64,000 nucleotides of DNA from Trogon surrucura (Eukaryota > Chordata > Aves > Trogoniformes > Trogonidae): positions 35,333,004 to 35,397,003 of the forward strand of contig CM036658.1 in NCBI GenBank assembly GCA_020746105.1, in the 5' to 3' direction. How positions within the stretch are numbered: the first letter of the stretch is position 1; each line of letters opens with the position of its first letter. The notes under the pieces were generated by a model, which saw only the letters and a program-made list of their open reading frames with translations, did no database searches and was not told where the DNA came from. Both the position numbers and the translations under genes were made by a program. Positions 1-12,400 of the stretch are shown here, piece by piece.

Positions 1-366
1 TCTACATACCAGTCCCAGGCAGTGACTGTAAACATCAGGTGTTGTCACTGCCAGTAGCACACACTGTCTGCAAAAACATGCTGCTGACTTCAGAACGTGC
101 AGCCTTTTAGAAGACACTAAACTGGAAAGTAAAAGTCACTAACCAGGACGGGGTTTTTAGCTAAACCTAGGACATCCTGCCACTGTTACCAGCATAAACA
201 GCTAAGTAAAAGCAAGACCTGTGTCAAGACAACATTTCTTTTAAAAGAATCCTGCCAATACTACCCTTACTTTCTAAGGAAGTCAATGCACTCTGTGAAT
301 TAACAGATTTAAGAAGAAAGTTCAAGAAAAAGCTTTATGCTTCAAAATTTTGATAGATGTAACTCC
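1..366 (-). other. 3' UTR and flank of the leftward gene
   Basis: This stretch lies directly downstream of the stop codon at 367-369, reading on the minus strand. It is moderately AT-rich with no protein-like frame on the minus strand. No clear AATAAA followed by a GT-rich element was identified, so the transcript end may lie outside the window. Confidence 0.5.
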
Positions 367-461
367 TCATACATCAAATTGGTTATCTCCCCAATTCTGT
401 TCTGACATTTCTACTGCACAGTCTACTTCCTCAAGGCTGTTTGTGACAGCTTCCTTATCAA
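367..461 (-). CDS. Terminal coding exon of the leftward gene
   Basis: The acceptor is a pyrimidine-rich run ending in CAG just above 461 (minus strand TTTTGTCTGTCTCCAG). The exon begins in phase 1 and encodes an acidic tail including [19 protein letters not shown] and ending WGDNQFDV before TGA at 367-369. It is open through 30 residues with strongly protein-like composition. It joins in frame to the exon at 1773-1937. Downstream is the 3' UTR. Confidence 0.72.
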
Positions 462-3400
462 CTGGAGACAGACAAAATGTGTCATGCCTTTACAGAGGCT
501 TCAGAACTGAATTCTTCAATGTTAAGGAACAGTTGTATGCAAGCTATAAAAAGAAAAGAAAAAAACCCACACTTGCGAATGAATTGGAGCAGAAGGAAAT
601 TGTCTTTAACAGCAACTGTTGCTTGATCCATTGTGCAAGTTCGTCATCACTGTTCCAGCTTTCTGGGATTTTTTTCCCTTCGTATCAAGTCTTACACATG
701 GAATTCTTCACCAAACAGTCTCTACTGACATCTCCCAAAAGCACTAAATTTTACAGCTGTTTTATATGGAAACACTTCAACCTCCCCATTTGTTTAATCT
801 TTTCTTGCCTGGAGCACATCTTAAGAGTACACCTGTGTGTTCTGTCACAACAATCACTGCAGTGCTGTAGCTACCTCTTGACAGTTTCGCTTCCTACTCA
901 TCACGCTCCATCCTGATGGATACCACAATAAGAAATTTCAAGACAGCACTTTGAAGTGCTGACAGACAAAATGACTCTACAACAGTTCAGTGATACTACT
1001 TAAGTTAGTCATCTTCTAATTACTTCTAGCTTAACATCTACAGTCAACTTTTCACTTAACACCTACCCCAAAACACAAGAGTCTGCCTATCTAGCAGAAC
1101 CATATGGAACCATAACTGAACAAAACAAACACTACTCTTAAAGCTGCTGCTAAGTCAATACACTTTTTTTTTCCACTTGGAACAGGGTTTTAAAATGCCA
1201 TACACATTACGTACAAGGAGGCAATAAGAGCAAAGTAGAAACACCAACACAGCACAACAGGTCATAAGCACTTCCTAACCAAAGAACAGCAAAGCAGTTC
1301 AAGGACAACATACTGCAGATAACTGTTGTAAAGTGAGCTTTTAGAGGAAGAGCCAGAGAGATTAGATTGCTAGCTGTTCATCATTTAAAGTATTCCAAAT
1401 GCCACTGTCCTGAAACTGATGACATCACTCAGCTCACTGGAGAACCTGACCTTGCAAAGAAGCTATTTTTTAAGTTGAAGAGTTGTTACAGTTCATTGGA
1501 CTTAAAGATGTATAAAAACTCATGCAGGCTTCTTTAGAAAAGGATGATCAAGGATTCCTTTTATATGGTTCCTTCTTGACATCACTTGGAAAGGATGAGT
1601 TTGAAGGTGTCACCTGCCTGTTAGGGAGCAGTTATTGTCGCAGAACAATCTACTTATAGAACAAGCACTAAATAAGACACCCAAGAGTCTCATCTGACTA
1701 CTACAGTTCTGAAGGTTCTCTCCCTTCCTGCAATACCACTCTACTTCCAGGCTTCTCTAGTTTCCTGTGTACCTGTTCACACGACCAGATTCAGCAGCTT
1801 GGATAGAGCAAGTCTCCTCACTTCATCACTCCCACATTTTGATTGCACAACTGGACCTTTGCCAGCCTCACAATCTATTTGGTCTATCTCATTGAACTTC
1901 AATGCATCAGAATTAAATCCTGAGCAACAGGCTTCTCCTGAAAAAAAAAAAAAAAGGTGGGAAGGAGGAAAGCAGACAGAACAAGTTTATCGCTCATTCT
2001 ATTTTATCAGACTGAAACAGTACCTTCAGTGAATGTTTTAGTTCTACACAGCCTAAGACAAGGTGCCGCTTTTCAACACCACAGTGGTTAGTCACCAGTA
2101 GTCCCATACGAGCAGTTCTTGTTCATCTTAAGAGCTATCTTTTGGGTTTGAAGGGGCAACACGACTGTAGAAGATAGCAACTATTCTGGTTTTGATATCA
2201 GCACACAATGCCTACTGATAATCAGAATAAATGGCCATAACATGGAATGTACTAGAAGTCCATTTAAGGATCCTCACTTTGAAGCGCCTTTAGAGACAAC
2301 TAACATGAGGTACACACTGCACCCAAAGGACTGCAAGCAGTGAAGAACACCCGAGTATCAAGACAAAGAAGCTGAAGCACGTCATCAGCCATTCACCCTA
2401 AAGTAGTAATGTTTTCCAATTCTCCACAGTTGTTGAGGTAGTTAACTGGTTTTCATGACTGCTACTGCTCATCCCACAGAAGACACTGGGAAAGGATACT
2501 TAAACATGTATTCTGGTCCCTTCTATCCCCAAGTCCTACGAAAATTGTCCACATCATATCGTAAGTTAAATATTTCTTGCAGCAAAGTGAAATAAACACA
2601 GAACAAGGACAGATAGCTATTGTAAAGAGCTAGAGTCAGAGGCAAAGCCTCAACTACCTCCCCCACCTCTGCCACCATTGCCTTTCATGCTCAGGAGAGT
2701 TCTTCACTGCATCTCTGCATCCTAATCCTCTTGAGATCACACAGTATCATTTAACTCACAGAAATGGAGAGCAAGTAAGGTACTGTTGATACAAACAAGT
2801 TGGACCAGCTGGCCACTGTCAAGGGTTAAACTTGGGCTGGCCACTACACAGATCGTCTTTATTAAGCCCAAAGATGAAGGGAAAGGGCAAAAGGCAGAAA
2901 GATTTATAGATTGAGGGCCGGTTTAGCTCAGTGGGTTGAGCGCGGTGCTTGAAACACCAAAGGTTGCGGGTTCGGTTCCTGTTCAGTTCTCACGTGTTGC
3001 CTGACCTAGTCGAGAGGTGGCGTCCCTGCCCACAACAGGGAGGTTGGATTAAAATGATCTCTAAGGTCCCTTCCAGCCCAGGTCATTCTATGATTCTATG
3101 ATAAGAAAGTTAGAAGAGCTTTAATGAAACAAAACTAATAAAAAAAAAAAGGTAAAAAGAAAATAATGAAATACATATAAATATATACAAAGTCCGTATC
3201 AAAACTGCCCCAATGAATCTCCACTGCAGGGCAGGCAGGCACCAAGGAAGTCCCAGACTGGAATATGCAGCACATCGCAACCAGATTAAGGACCTGGATT
3301 CATTAACCCACAGATTGGGATCAAAGGCATAAAAATGAACTGAGTCCTCCTCAGATACTGGTCACTGAAGTACAGGGCTTGACTCCTGTGACACCCTGCC

Positions 3401-6400
3401 AGTTTTATACCAAACAAGACATACATGGAATGGAATACTTGATTGGTCAGGTTTGGGTCATCTGTCCTACCTGCTTCCCCCACAGTACAACCTCTCTTTC
3501 CAGCACTCCAACATGTTACACAAGATTTAGCAGTGACCTGAGTTTCTATAGTAGCAAGGATAAGCAACAGCCTTTCTACATACCAACACTTAATAGTAAC
3601 TATACTAAGTTCTAGAAGTAGACACTGTCTGCATGGTTTTTAACTTCAGAAGTGCAATCTCGACGAAACTGAGCTGAAAAGTAAAACCACTGAACAGAAT
3701 TGGTTCTGTTCTAGCTCAAACCAGGATGGCCATATACTGTTAAATGCAGAAGAGGCGTGTCTTTTATGCATTATCAGCTCATAACCAGAAGCAGAAGCAC
3801 AAGCCAGAAGCATTATTGTCAAAAAATCGTTATTAAAAAAGCTTTTACATTTTTTATTTGATGTACAGAGGTCCCTCTGTTACATAAAAGCAAAGAAGAA
3901 CAGCTAGTCCCTTGCCTCCCTTAGTTAAGTTACCATTTAAAGACGAAATGTCATTGTTTCCATAAATCAGGAAGCGGGAAAAGTAGCAAAAGCTACCTCT
4001 GGAAGAATAGGTATATTCAAGTCTAACACAACATCAAATAAAACACATTATGCTACTGCATGAACAGCTTTACTCTGATCACTACAGCCATCTCAAGTCT
4101 TCTAACTCATTAGCCCCATCTTTCCATTTTTCATTTCTTCTCAAGCCAGGTTTCCTCTCTTACTACACTGAAGACTGTTCTAACAAAGGCAGATATTGCC
4201 CACATCAAGTTACTCTGATCCACAGGATACTGGATGACTTACCTCTAAAAGAGCCTAAATCCAACCAAAGCTCAGGTATGTTCCCCCAGAAGTGTGCTGC
4301 TTTTACCATCTGAACCAGTATTCTCAAAAAAAAGCTAAACATCACACTTAGATACATGAACAACAACTCTGAACAGCTACTTGGTGCAGACAGATTGGGT
4401 CAGTGTTGGCGAGAAGCTCTCTCATTATAGTGCACCTCTTATTCAGAGAGCATCACTACCATCCACACACAACATCCCACCTGTCAAAGGATCCTCATTT
4501 GGCCCAGAACTGCCCTTAGGGATTTCCAGAGAAGTCTTCTGACAGTCACTGCTCTCAAGAGAGTGGTCCATGCAAAGCTGCATCCTTTTAGCTCCAAAAA
4601 GGCTCTGAAGATCACTTAAAATATAAATATGGAGTGTGTTTGCCTGTAAGCTGATCCCCACCACAACAACAACTTCAGACAGATCACTGTTTATTCTTCC
4701 TCTATGTAAAGTGATTTATTCAAAGAGACAACTAAGTTGCTTCAAAAGAATGACACCACACAGCTCCTCAGAATCAGTAAACATTTGTCTTTACTATTAT
4801 TTATTAAAAAGCTGATGATATGCATTATGATACGCATTAAGTGTAAAGTAGACTCAGAAGAGCAACTGCCCACATACTGGAATAGCTAACCGGAATACCA
4901 CAATGCCTAGCTGTTATCCCAAATACCTACAGCCTGAAGGAGACAACAGGAAGAAAGCATCAGAGCAGTATTACAACTGTTAAACAGTGCCAAAGGATGA
5001 ATTTCACCTTTAGAGGCACTCACAAGAACAGCCAGTAGTTTCATACTGTGCTGGCATTTCTGATTATTAAAATATTCTAGCCTGAGTTTGTCAGCTTCTT
5101 CTCTACGTAAAGGTCATGTCACATGAAACTGAAAGCTACAGTACATCTTCCAAACCAGTGACCTCTTAAAGAGCACAGATGACAAAGCATAATCTGATCT
5201 TGACATCTTCTGCCTACTCGAGCTTGTCCCTCCAATACAATTCTAGATTTTTAGGTCACATACAGCAAGTCAAAGTTATGCCCCCAAGAAGCTCTTTCAA
5301 CCATACTATGAAAACAAGGGTGCTTTTTTTATCAGAGTCAAGTTTTTTAAAAAGGACCCTGCCATGCTTCAGCTTGCTGTCTACTTCATAGGCAAAAGCT
5401 CGAGAGATCAAGAGATTAGGGTCATTCTGGACAGCAGGAACTTCAGGACATTTCCAGCCTGAGACCCTGTCTAGCATAGGCTCAGCCATGTGGTCAGACC
5501 AGGTTGCTCGATGTTTTTTTTTGTGTGGGTTGGAATCCCTCCAAGGAAGAGGATAGCACCATCTCCTCCAAGGACCCCAGGCCCACTGCCCAGATCTTAT
5601 TTTCGGGCCTACTGAGCTCACTGCCTGACAGAACCCAGGGCCTTATTCCTCCAGTCCCTGCCAGAATCACTGCCAGGTCTGTGTGCCCAGGACAGGGCTA
5701 CATATTGCTCCTGCCTCAACTGCACATAGCTCCTGGTAGCCTCTTCCCCTCACCAGCCCTTGTCACTCAGGACAGCAGCCCTGCCCTTTAGAACATCAGC
5801 TACCCTCAGTTGCTGCCTGCAAACCTGACCTGGGTCAACTTTCTCCCTTTCCCTGGGGTCACTGAATAAAAAATAGTAGATACAGTATATGGTACAGAGT
5901 CCTCAAGGCCTCCACTCGCAACAAGACTCAAGGAAGATGATGAAGTTTTAAACAATGACCATCAAGTTCCAAAATTCTGCCAGTTTTCCACCCACCCAGC
6001 TGTCCCCCCAACTAAACATTCATATCTCAAAGCTGTTAAAAAGATTCAGCAGGAAACCATATGAAGAGCTATGCTCAACTCAGTGTGCATGACATCTATC
6101 ACTCTTCTCATTCACAGATATTTATTCAAAGATGGTCCATTTCACTACAATTTACCCTTGGTAAATCACACTGGCTAGTTCTAATCACCTTTGTTTTAAT
6201 TTGCATATAAATTACTTCAAAAATGACTCACACAACAGTGAGGTTTCCATATAATCCTTATGGCACTCACTTGTAATAGCAGCAAAGCTTGATCGCCTAA
6301 AAGCATTATAGGGGCCCACCATGACAGCATACAATTCTCTTAATACCCTCAGACTCATGGCCCTGAAACAGCTCAGATTTCTCAAGAGATCCAAGACTTG

Positions 6401-9400
6401 ATATTCTTCTACTCCCCAGCAGTTCTCCTCCTTGTACCCTCTCTCTAAGCAAAAGGAGCTCGGGAGACCCTGTCAGGGAATACAGAGGCAATAAAAGTAT
6501 TGGGCACCTCATGGCCTTGATCTGCTGTCAGCAGATCACTCATGCCATTCAGCACCAAGCTCACAATCTCCTTTTCTATTCTCTTGATGTTACATTATTG
6601 GTACAAACCCATCTTGGTGCCCTCGACATCCTTCACCAGCTGCAACTGAGCTCTAGCCTCTCTAACAGCATCCCTTTACTCACTGGCAACCCTCCTTTAT
6701 GCCTTTTCCTTATTCCCATCTTCTGTACACCTCTTTTTTGAACTGGAACTCAGTCATGACTTTCCTGTACAACTTCAGTGCTAGAAGAGCTCCATGCATC
6801 TGAGCTGCTCTTCCAGACAAAGGGCAGGCTGTTCTTCCCCCTGTTTCCAAGAGGGCCTGTAAAGTTCCATCACTGGACAGCAGTCACAAGGAGTCCCACC
6901 ATACCTCAGTTCCTCCTGCAGTTCCACAGCTCTGATCCACAGAAGACCTCTGCCTCCCACTGCTTGTCACCCTTGTCACCTGAGCTGCATGCACTTGTGT
7001 ACAAGCTTCTCTAAGTGTGCTTTCATTTGGCTTGTTTCATCGTTCCTGAAGGTGCTCTCACTCCTATAACACTGCTTGTATTTAGAGCTTCAACACCGAT
7101 TCTCCTCACTTAACTGCAAACTATTACTACTGCATGCACAGTTAGTCTAAAGTCTTTCCCTAGGATAACAAAGCTTTTGGAAAGATCCTCTTGCCTTCCC
7201 TTTGACAGCTGTCTCACATCTCTCAATCCTTATTCCTCAGACAGACCACTATCATAAGAGGCAAAACACTGTACACAACAGTAGTCATGAAGCCATTTAT
7301 TAGCTGTCAAATAGTGTTTGGTTCCACCAAAATTCTTACCATTCAACTGCAGGATTGCAAAGATCTCTTTCAGAGCTCCCAAAGCCTTTGCTTGCACTTC
7401 CAGTGCTCTGTGGCCCACTTGATTTACTTCGGTCTTCCCTTGGCTGTCACTGTTGCCCACAGGGATAAGTGGCAAATAGTGGACAATTGGCCAGGAGCTG
7501 AATAAGCCTCACCAAGCCCTCTATTGCATCCTGAATCACAAATCTCTGACATTAATGACACTCCCACAACAGCATGCCTCTAAGGCAGATGCCCCTGCAC
7601 CTCACAGTAAAGTCACTATCTGAGCACTACTATTATGTACTTCTGTACAGGCATCGTTATTATGGCTCTGCACTGACACTGCAGATTCAGATCATCATTC
7701 ATTTATTACAGATACTGAAAAACAAGACACAAAATAAGTGGGGAGAGATCATCAGTTTATCACAGCCTAAAAAGCAAAGACAACTGAGTAGGCAAGTTTT
7801 AATACCCAGACACTTGTTAAGGCAGACTGACCTGCAAACTGATGTGGCAATTACTATGCATCTGAGTACACCACCTAACGCCAATACCAAAACCCAAGCT
7901 CTTTCATTGCTCAAAAGAAGGGACAAAGACCTAACCAAAAGACTATTTAGGGACTGTCAGTCACCACCAGGTAAGGATGACTGTGTATCTTTAGTCATGG
8001 CAGTGAATAGAAGACGTTAACAACAGTTGCCTAGACCACAGAGAGGTAAGTAGATCAACTTCAATGATTTCTTTCTTTAGCAAGCAAAAGAAGAACAGAG
8101 TAAGTCATATGCCATGGAACTATTCTCCTTGCAAAACTTAAGAAAACCTCCAACCTCTGACACCCTCTTAGGAAGGACAAGATCTGTGGCTGTCAGGAAT
8201 ACCTGTTCTGATAGAAATACCTGTTCCAGAAACATTTTAAAGCTGTAATCAAATGCCAACATGAATGAGGACAAAAATCTATTGTTGATTCACATGCTCA
8301 TACAGAAAATGCATCTAGCAGCTGTCCTGCCTAGGGACCTACAAAACATACAGAGCAATCATCTCTTCCTGCAAGCACAGCTTGGAGTACAGAAGAAAGC
8401 CTTTCACTAATAACACCCTAGATGCACATTCCTGGGCCACTTTAAAGCCAGCTTATTCATCATTAACTAGGTGACAGTTTGGAGAAGCTGTACCTCATCA
8501 ACACACAAACATCAAAGTGTATTTGTATAAATTCAGAGGTCTCTCAACACAGCACAGCCATCTTCACCCTTACATATCACACTGCTTAGCCAGCTATATT
8601 TGACCACCAGTAGAGAGATTCACTAACACAGATTAAGCCACTGACTGGTGACTTGTGCGGTGGGTTTGCCAGATGCCCACCCAGCCTCCAACAGGACAGG
8701 GGAAGAAAACAGGATGAGAAAGCTCATGGGTCAAGACAAGGAAATCACCTACCAATTAGTGTCACAGGCAAAAGGGATTCTACCCGAGGAAAATTAATTT
8801 GGTGTACTGCCAATCAAAATGGATTTGAACAGAGAGAAACAAAACATCGCCTCATCTCCACTACCATGTTCCCTGGCTCAATTTTAGTCTTTCATTCCCA
8901 ACTCCTCTGCCTCCCTCTGCACCGCCCCACAGCAGGGTAAGGAAGATGGAGATTTACAGACACACTTTTTCCCTGCTCCAGCAAATGCCCTGTGCAGCCA
9001 GCAGCTCTCTCAGGAAATATCCACCTGCTACTGCACGGGGTCCTCCAAGGGCTGCCATGTGTGTATCTGTTCTACCAGGGTCCTCTCCATGGGCTGCGGG
9101 AAAGGCCTGGTCCACAGCAGCCTCCTCCGCAGGCTGTGGGGCCACATCCACCCCAGGACAGTGCTGCTGCCATCTCCTCCACCAACCTCGGCACTGGCAG
9201 GGCTGTTTCCTCGTGCTTTTTCCACGCTTCATTCTCCACCTCTGCATTATTTTTCCTTTCTTGAGCTGGTTTTCATGGAGGCAGAGTCCACCTAGAGGCC
9301 TGGCTGGGTCCCAGCATCTGTGAGGTGGCTGTGGATCTGCCTGGAACCGGCCATGTCTGGTATGGGCCACCCTGGGCCCCCTCCCAGGGGGCTCAACCTG

Positions 9401-12400
9401 CTGGGGAACACTGCCTGGGACACCCAAGGCACTGACCTACTGCTCCACAGAGGGGAAGTCAGGCAGTCATCTCTCGCCCAAGTCCAGACACAGAGCAGCA
9501 TGACCAGGTTAGGAAGTTCCTAGGTGATGAAAGACGAGGGAGCCTACCTTGAAGTCTTACTCCAGCTCTCCTTTGCCCAAGCTCTCCTGGCAAAATCTGG
9601 GAACTTCAGAAGAGCAGCAATTTATGGGAAGTGCTGGCACTTTAGACAAAGCTCCTACTTTTCCGCCCGCACTGAGCTACACAAATGGCAAGACAATTAT
9701 TATTCTGTGGAGAAGCACCCCATCTGGAAGCCTACCACCATGTGAAGTCCCCCACTGATATACAGCATGAGAAACTACAGGACAAAGCTCATTTAACCCA
9801 TGCTATGTTGGCTCCAAGCTTCAAACTCTTGATGCAGAGACTGAAATAGGTCATTTTGCCCTCACCCCTACAGGGAAGTAAGATATGTCACTGCTGGCAT
9901 AGCATTTTCTCCTCCCTGCCTCCTGAAGCCTAGACAAGCACAGCAAGCTTTCTCCCAGTAACTTTGTCACTGCTCTTTCAGCATCTCCCAAACCACCACA
10001 GTAGGTCCCGCAGAGCCTGCCATCTGTCTCCACTCCTGCAGTCCACTGGCTTCACCAGTCTCTACAGGAACCAGCACGAACTGGTTAAAAGCAAGGCATG
10101 TCCAAGTCCACTTAAACCAACTTCATCCCTCCAGCTTCAGGTGAAGACATATGGGGAACTGGTTTTGCTTGAATAGGGAGAGAGCAAGGAGGGGAGAAAA
10201 ACTAGTTTTAGAAATTCCCATGCAAGAGTAAGTAAGGAAGCTGCCTGCTTCATATACTAGCTACACAGCGAGCTAGGCAAAGAGGTCCTTTTGCTATGGC
10301 AATATCTTCTCACTATTTAGTCCCATCTAGTTTTGTGATACACACAAAACATTCCTTTTTTTAATACCAGCTGGCAGCAACAAGAAAGACTTAGGGTCTC
10401 CACTGAGGCTGCCTGGTATAGAGGAGCCATCTGTAGGAGACTGCTCCTCATAGAACACTTCTTCTTGACCCAGTAGCCTGTTCTGACACTTTACACAATA
10501 GTTCAAATACTTTCATGTTTCAAGAAATGGATGTTCCTATTCCCATTTAATCCTGTTATACAACTTCCATATTCTTCCACTGAGGATTAAGTAACCATTT
10601 AGTCCATACATATACAAACACTTTACATCTGCATCAAAGCTGTCCAAATAGAATGAGATGTAATCTACCTCATGCTGTACCTGAGCACAACATTTCACAT
10701 CCATTTATGTAGGTCATTGGAAAGTTGTGCGCATTAAAGTAATTTTCTCATAGTTATCTTAATTTGGACAAAGTATATGACTAAAATCACATGCCTACAT
10801 CTCTTCTAATATCCTAACAGCCAGATTTTTCAGATGTATACAGATAAAAGCAGCACAGCCTTCCTAGGTAAGCAAGTTATGAAAAGATATAAATTGTTTT
10901 TTAATAGGGCAAGTCAACCCAATTTAACACACAGGAAGACAGGTACAATTAGACGGTCATTAGTTTCCAGTACGAGAATATTTGAGCAAGTATTAGCAAC
11001 AGCCACTAAAATTAGGTCACGCATCTCAGGCACTTTGACAGTACACACTAAGATTACGTGAGACTGATATACGGAAGTGTAAATTAAATCTGATACTGCA
11101 CAGCTAATTTAAGTCCAAAAAGGGACCTGTGCCTACAGAAACTATCAATTCATTTTCCATCTCATGCATGGCTTCGAACAGGAAACCTAGTATATTTGAT
11201 CATTCTATGCAATTCACACCAAAGACAAGCAATTTGACTTTGCATTTCTTCAGGAACACTGACTTCCCTTTTTTCAGAACACCTGAATGTTTCAAAACAG
11301 GTAACCCTTACTCCACCTCACAGAATCAAAGAATTGCTGAGGCTAGATAAGGCACATCAGCTAGAATACAGCACTTGGTGCCACATCCAGCCTCTCCTTA
11401 AACACCTCCAGGGACAGTGACTCCACCACTTCCCTGGGCAGTGCATCCCAGTGCCTGATCACCCTCTCTCTGAGGAAGTGTTTCCAGAGATCCAACCTAA
11501 ACGTTCCCTGACGCAGTTTCAAGCCGTGCCCTCTCATCCTGTCACTAGTTGTCTGGGAGAAGAGCATTTATAAAGATCAGAAAGAGCCATAGCCACAAAA
11601 GAAAACAGCCTGCACTTTTTCCACAGCAGAAGTCTACAGTATCTAGCCCCTTTTTAACAGCTACTTCTGAAAGACTACATTATCAAACACAAAATGAATA
11701 ATGGAATCTACATTTCTCCTAATGTTACTCAAATCGGACAGGAAGTCCCTCTCACAGACATTTTATCATACATTTATACAGAAGAGTTTGGGTTGGAAAA
11801 GACCTTTAAATATCATCTAGTTCCAACACCTCTGCCATCAGCAGGGACATCTTCTACTAGATTAGGTTGCTCAAGTCTTGGTATGTATAGTCTGTTACAC
11901 CACTCAATGTGGAAGCAGTCACCATTTCATAAATACTGAGTTGTGCAGGAAACTTTCCACATAAAGTAACCCTATAGCCCAGTTATAACTTTAGCAGAGA
12001 AGAGACCCTTGACCATCAGAGCTATATCAAAAAAAAAGCCTGTCTCCATCAGAATGTCTAATTTTGTATCGTTCAGCTGCATTGGTTCAGAGGAATTTTA
12101 CTATAAGAATCACTCTCCTTGTAACAAAACGCCTTTACTAAGAGACAAGCATGACTCCATTTAATTTTCTTTCAGTTTGCTCAACTGGTATCAAAAAAAG
12201 TTCAGCTACTCAATTGGCTAATGAGGCTGCAATTCTGATCTTGCCTACCAACGTCTCAACCATGGATGCAGTCCAAGGCAAATGCTATTGCTATGCCAAG
12301 CTTCACAGTTTAGCTAGTTGAATGCAAAAGCAGCTTCTGAAGTCTTCCTCACTTCACGCAGTTCACTTTGTCAGCAATTTTCTAGTTCCCTTCAGAATGG

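Noticed and set aside
350-916. 188-codon plus-strand ORF
   Set aside because: It begins with TTG, has no recognisable domain, and overlaps the terminal exon of the well-supported minus-strand gene.
2916-2990. tRNA gene
   Set aside because: The A and B boxes are part of a SINE with CR1 tail; stems are mutated and the body continues without a terminator.
4241-4314. Minus-strand exon candidate with GAG|GTAAGT donor
   Set aside because: The donor is excellent, but the acceptor is purine-interrupted and the required phase after 4481-4643 gives a stop.
8954-9427. 157-codon minus-strand ORF
   Set aside because: It lies in the GC-rich repeat-like block, and equally long frames occur on the other strand.
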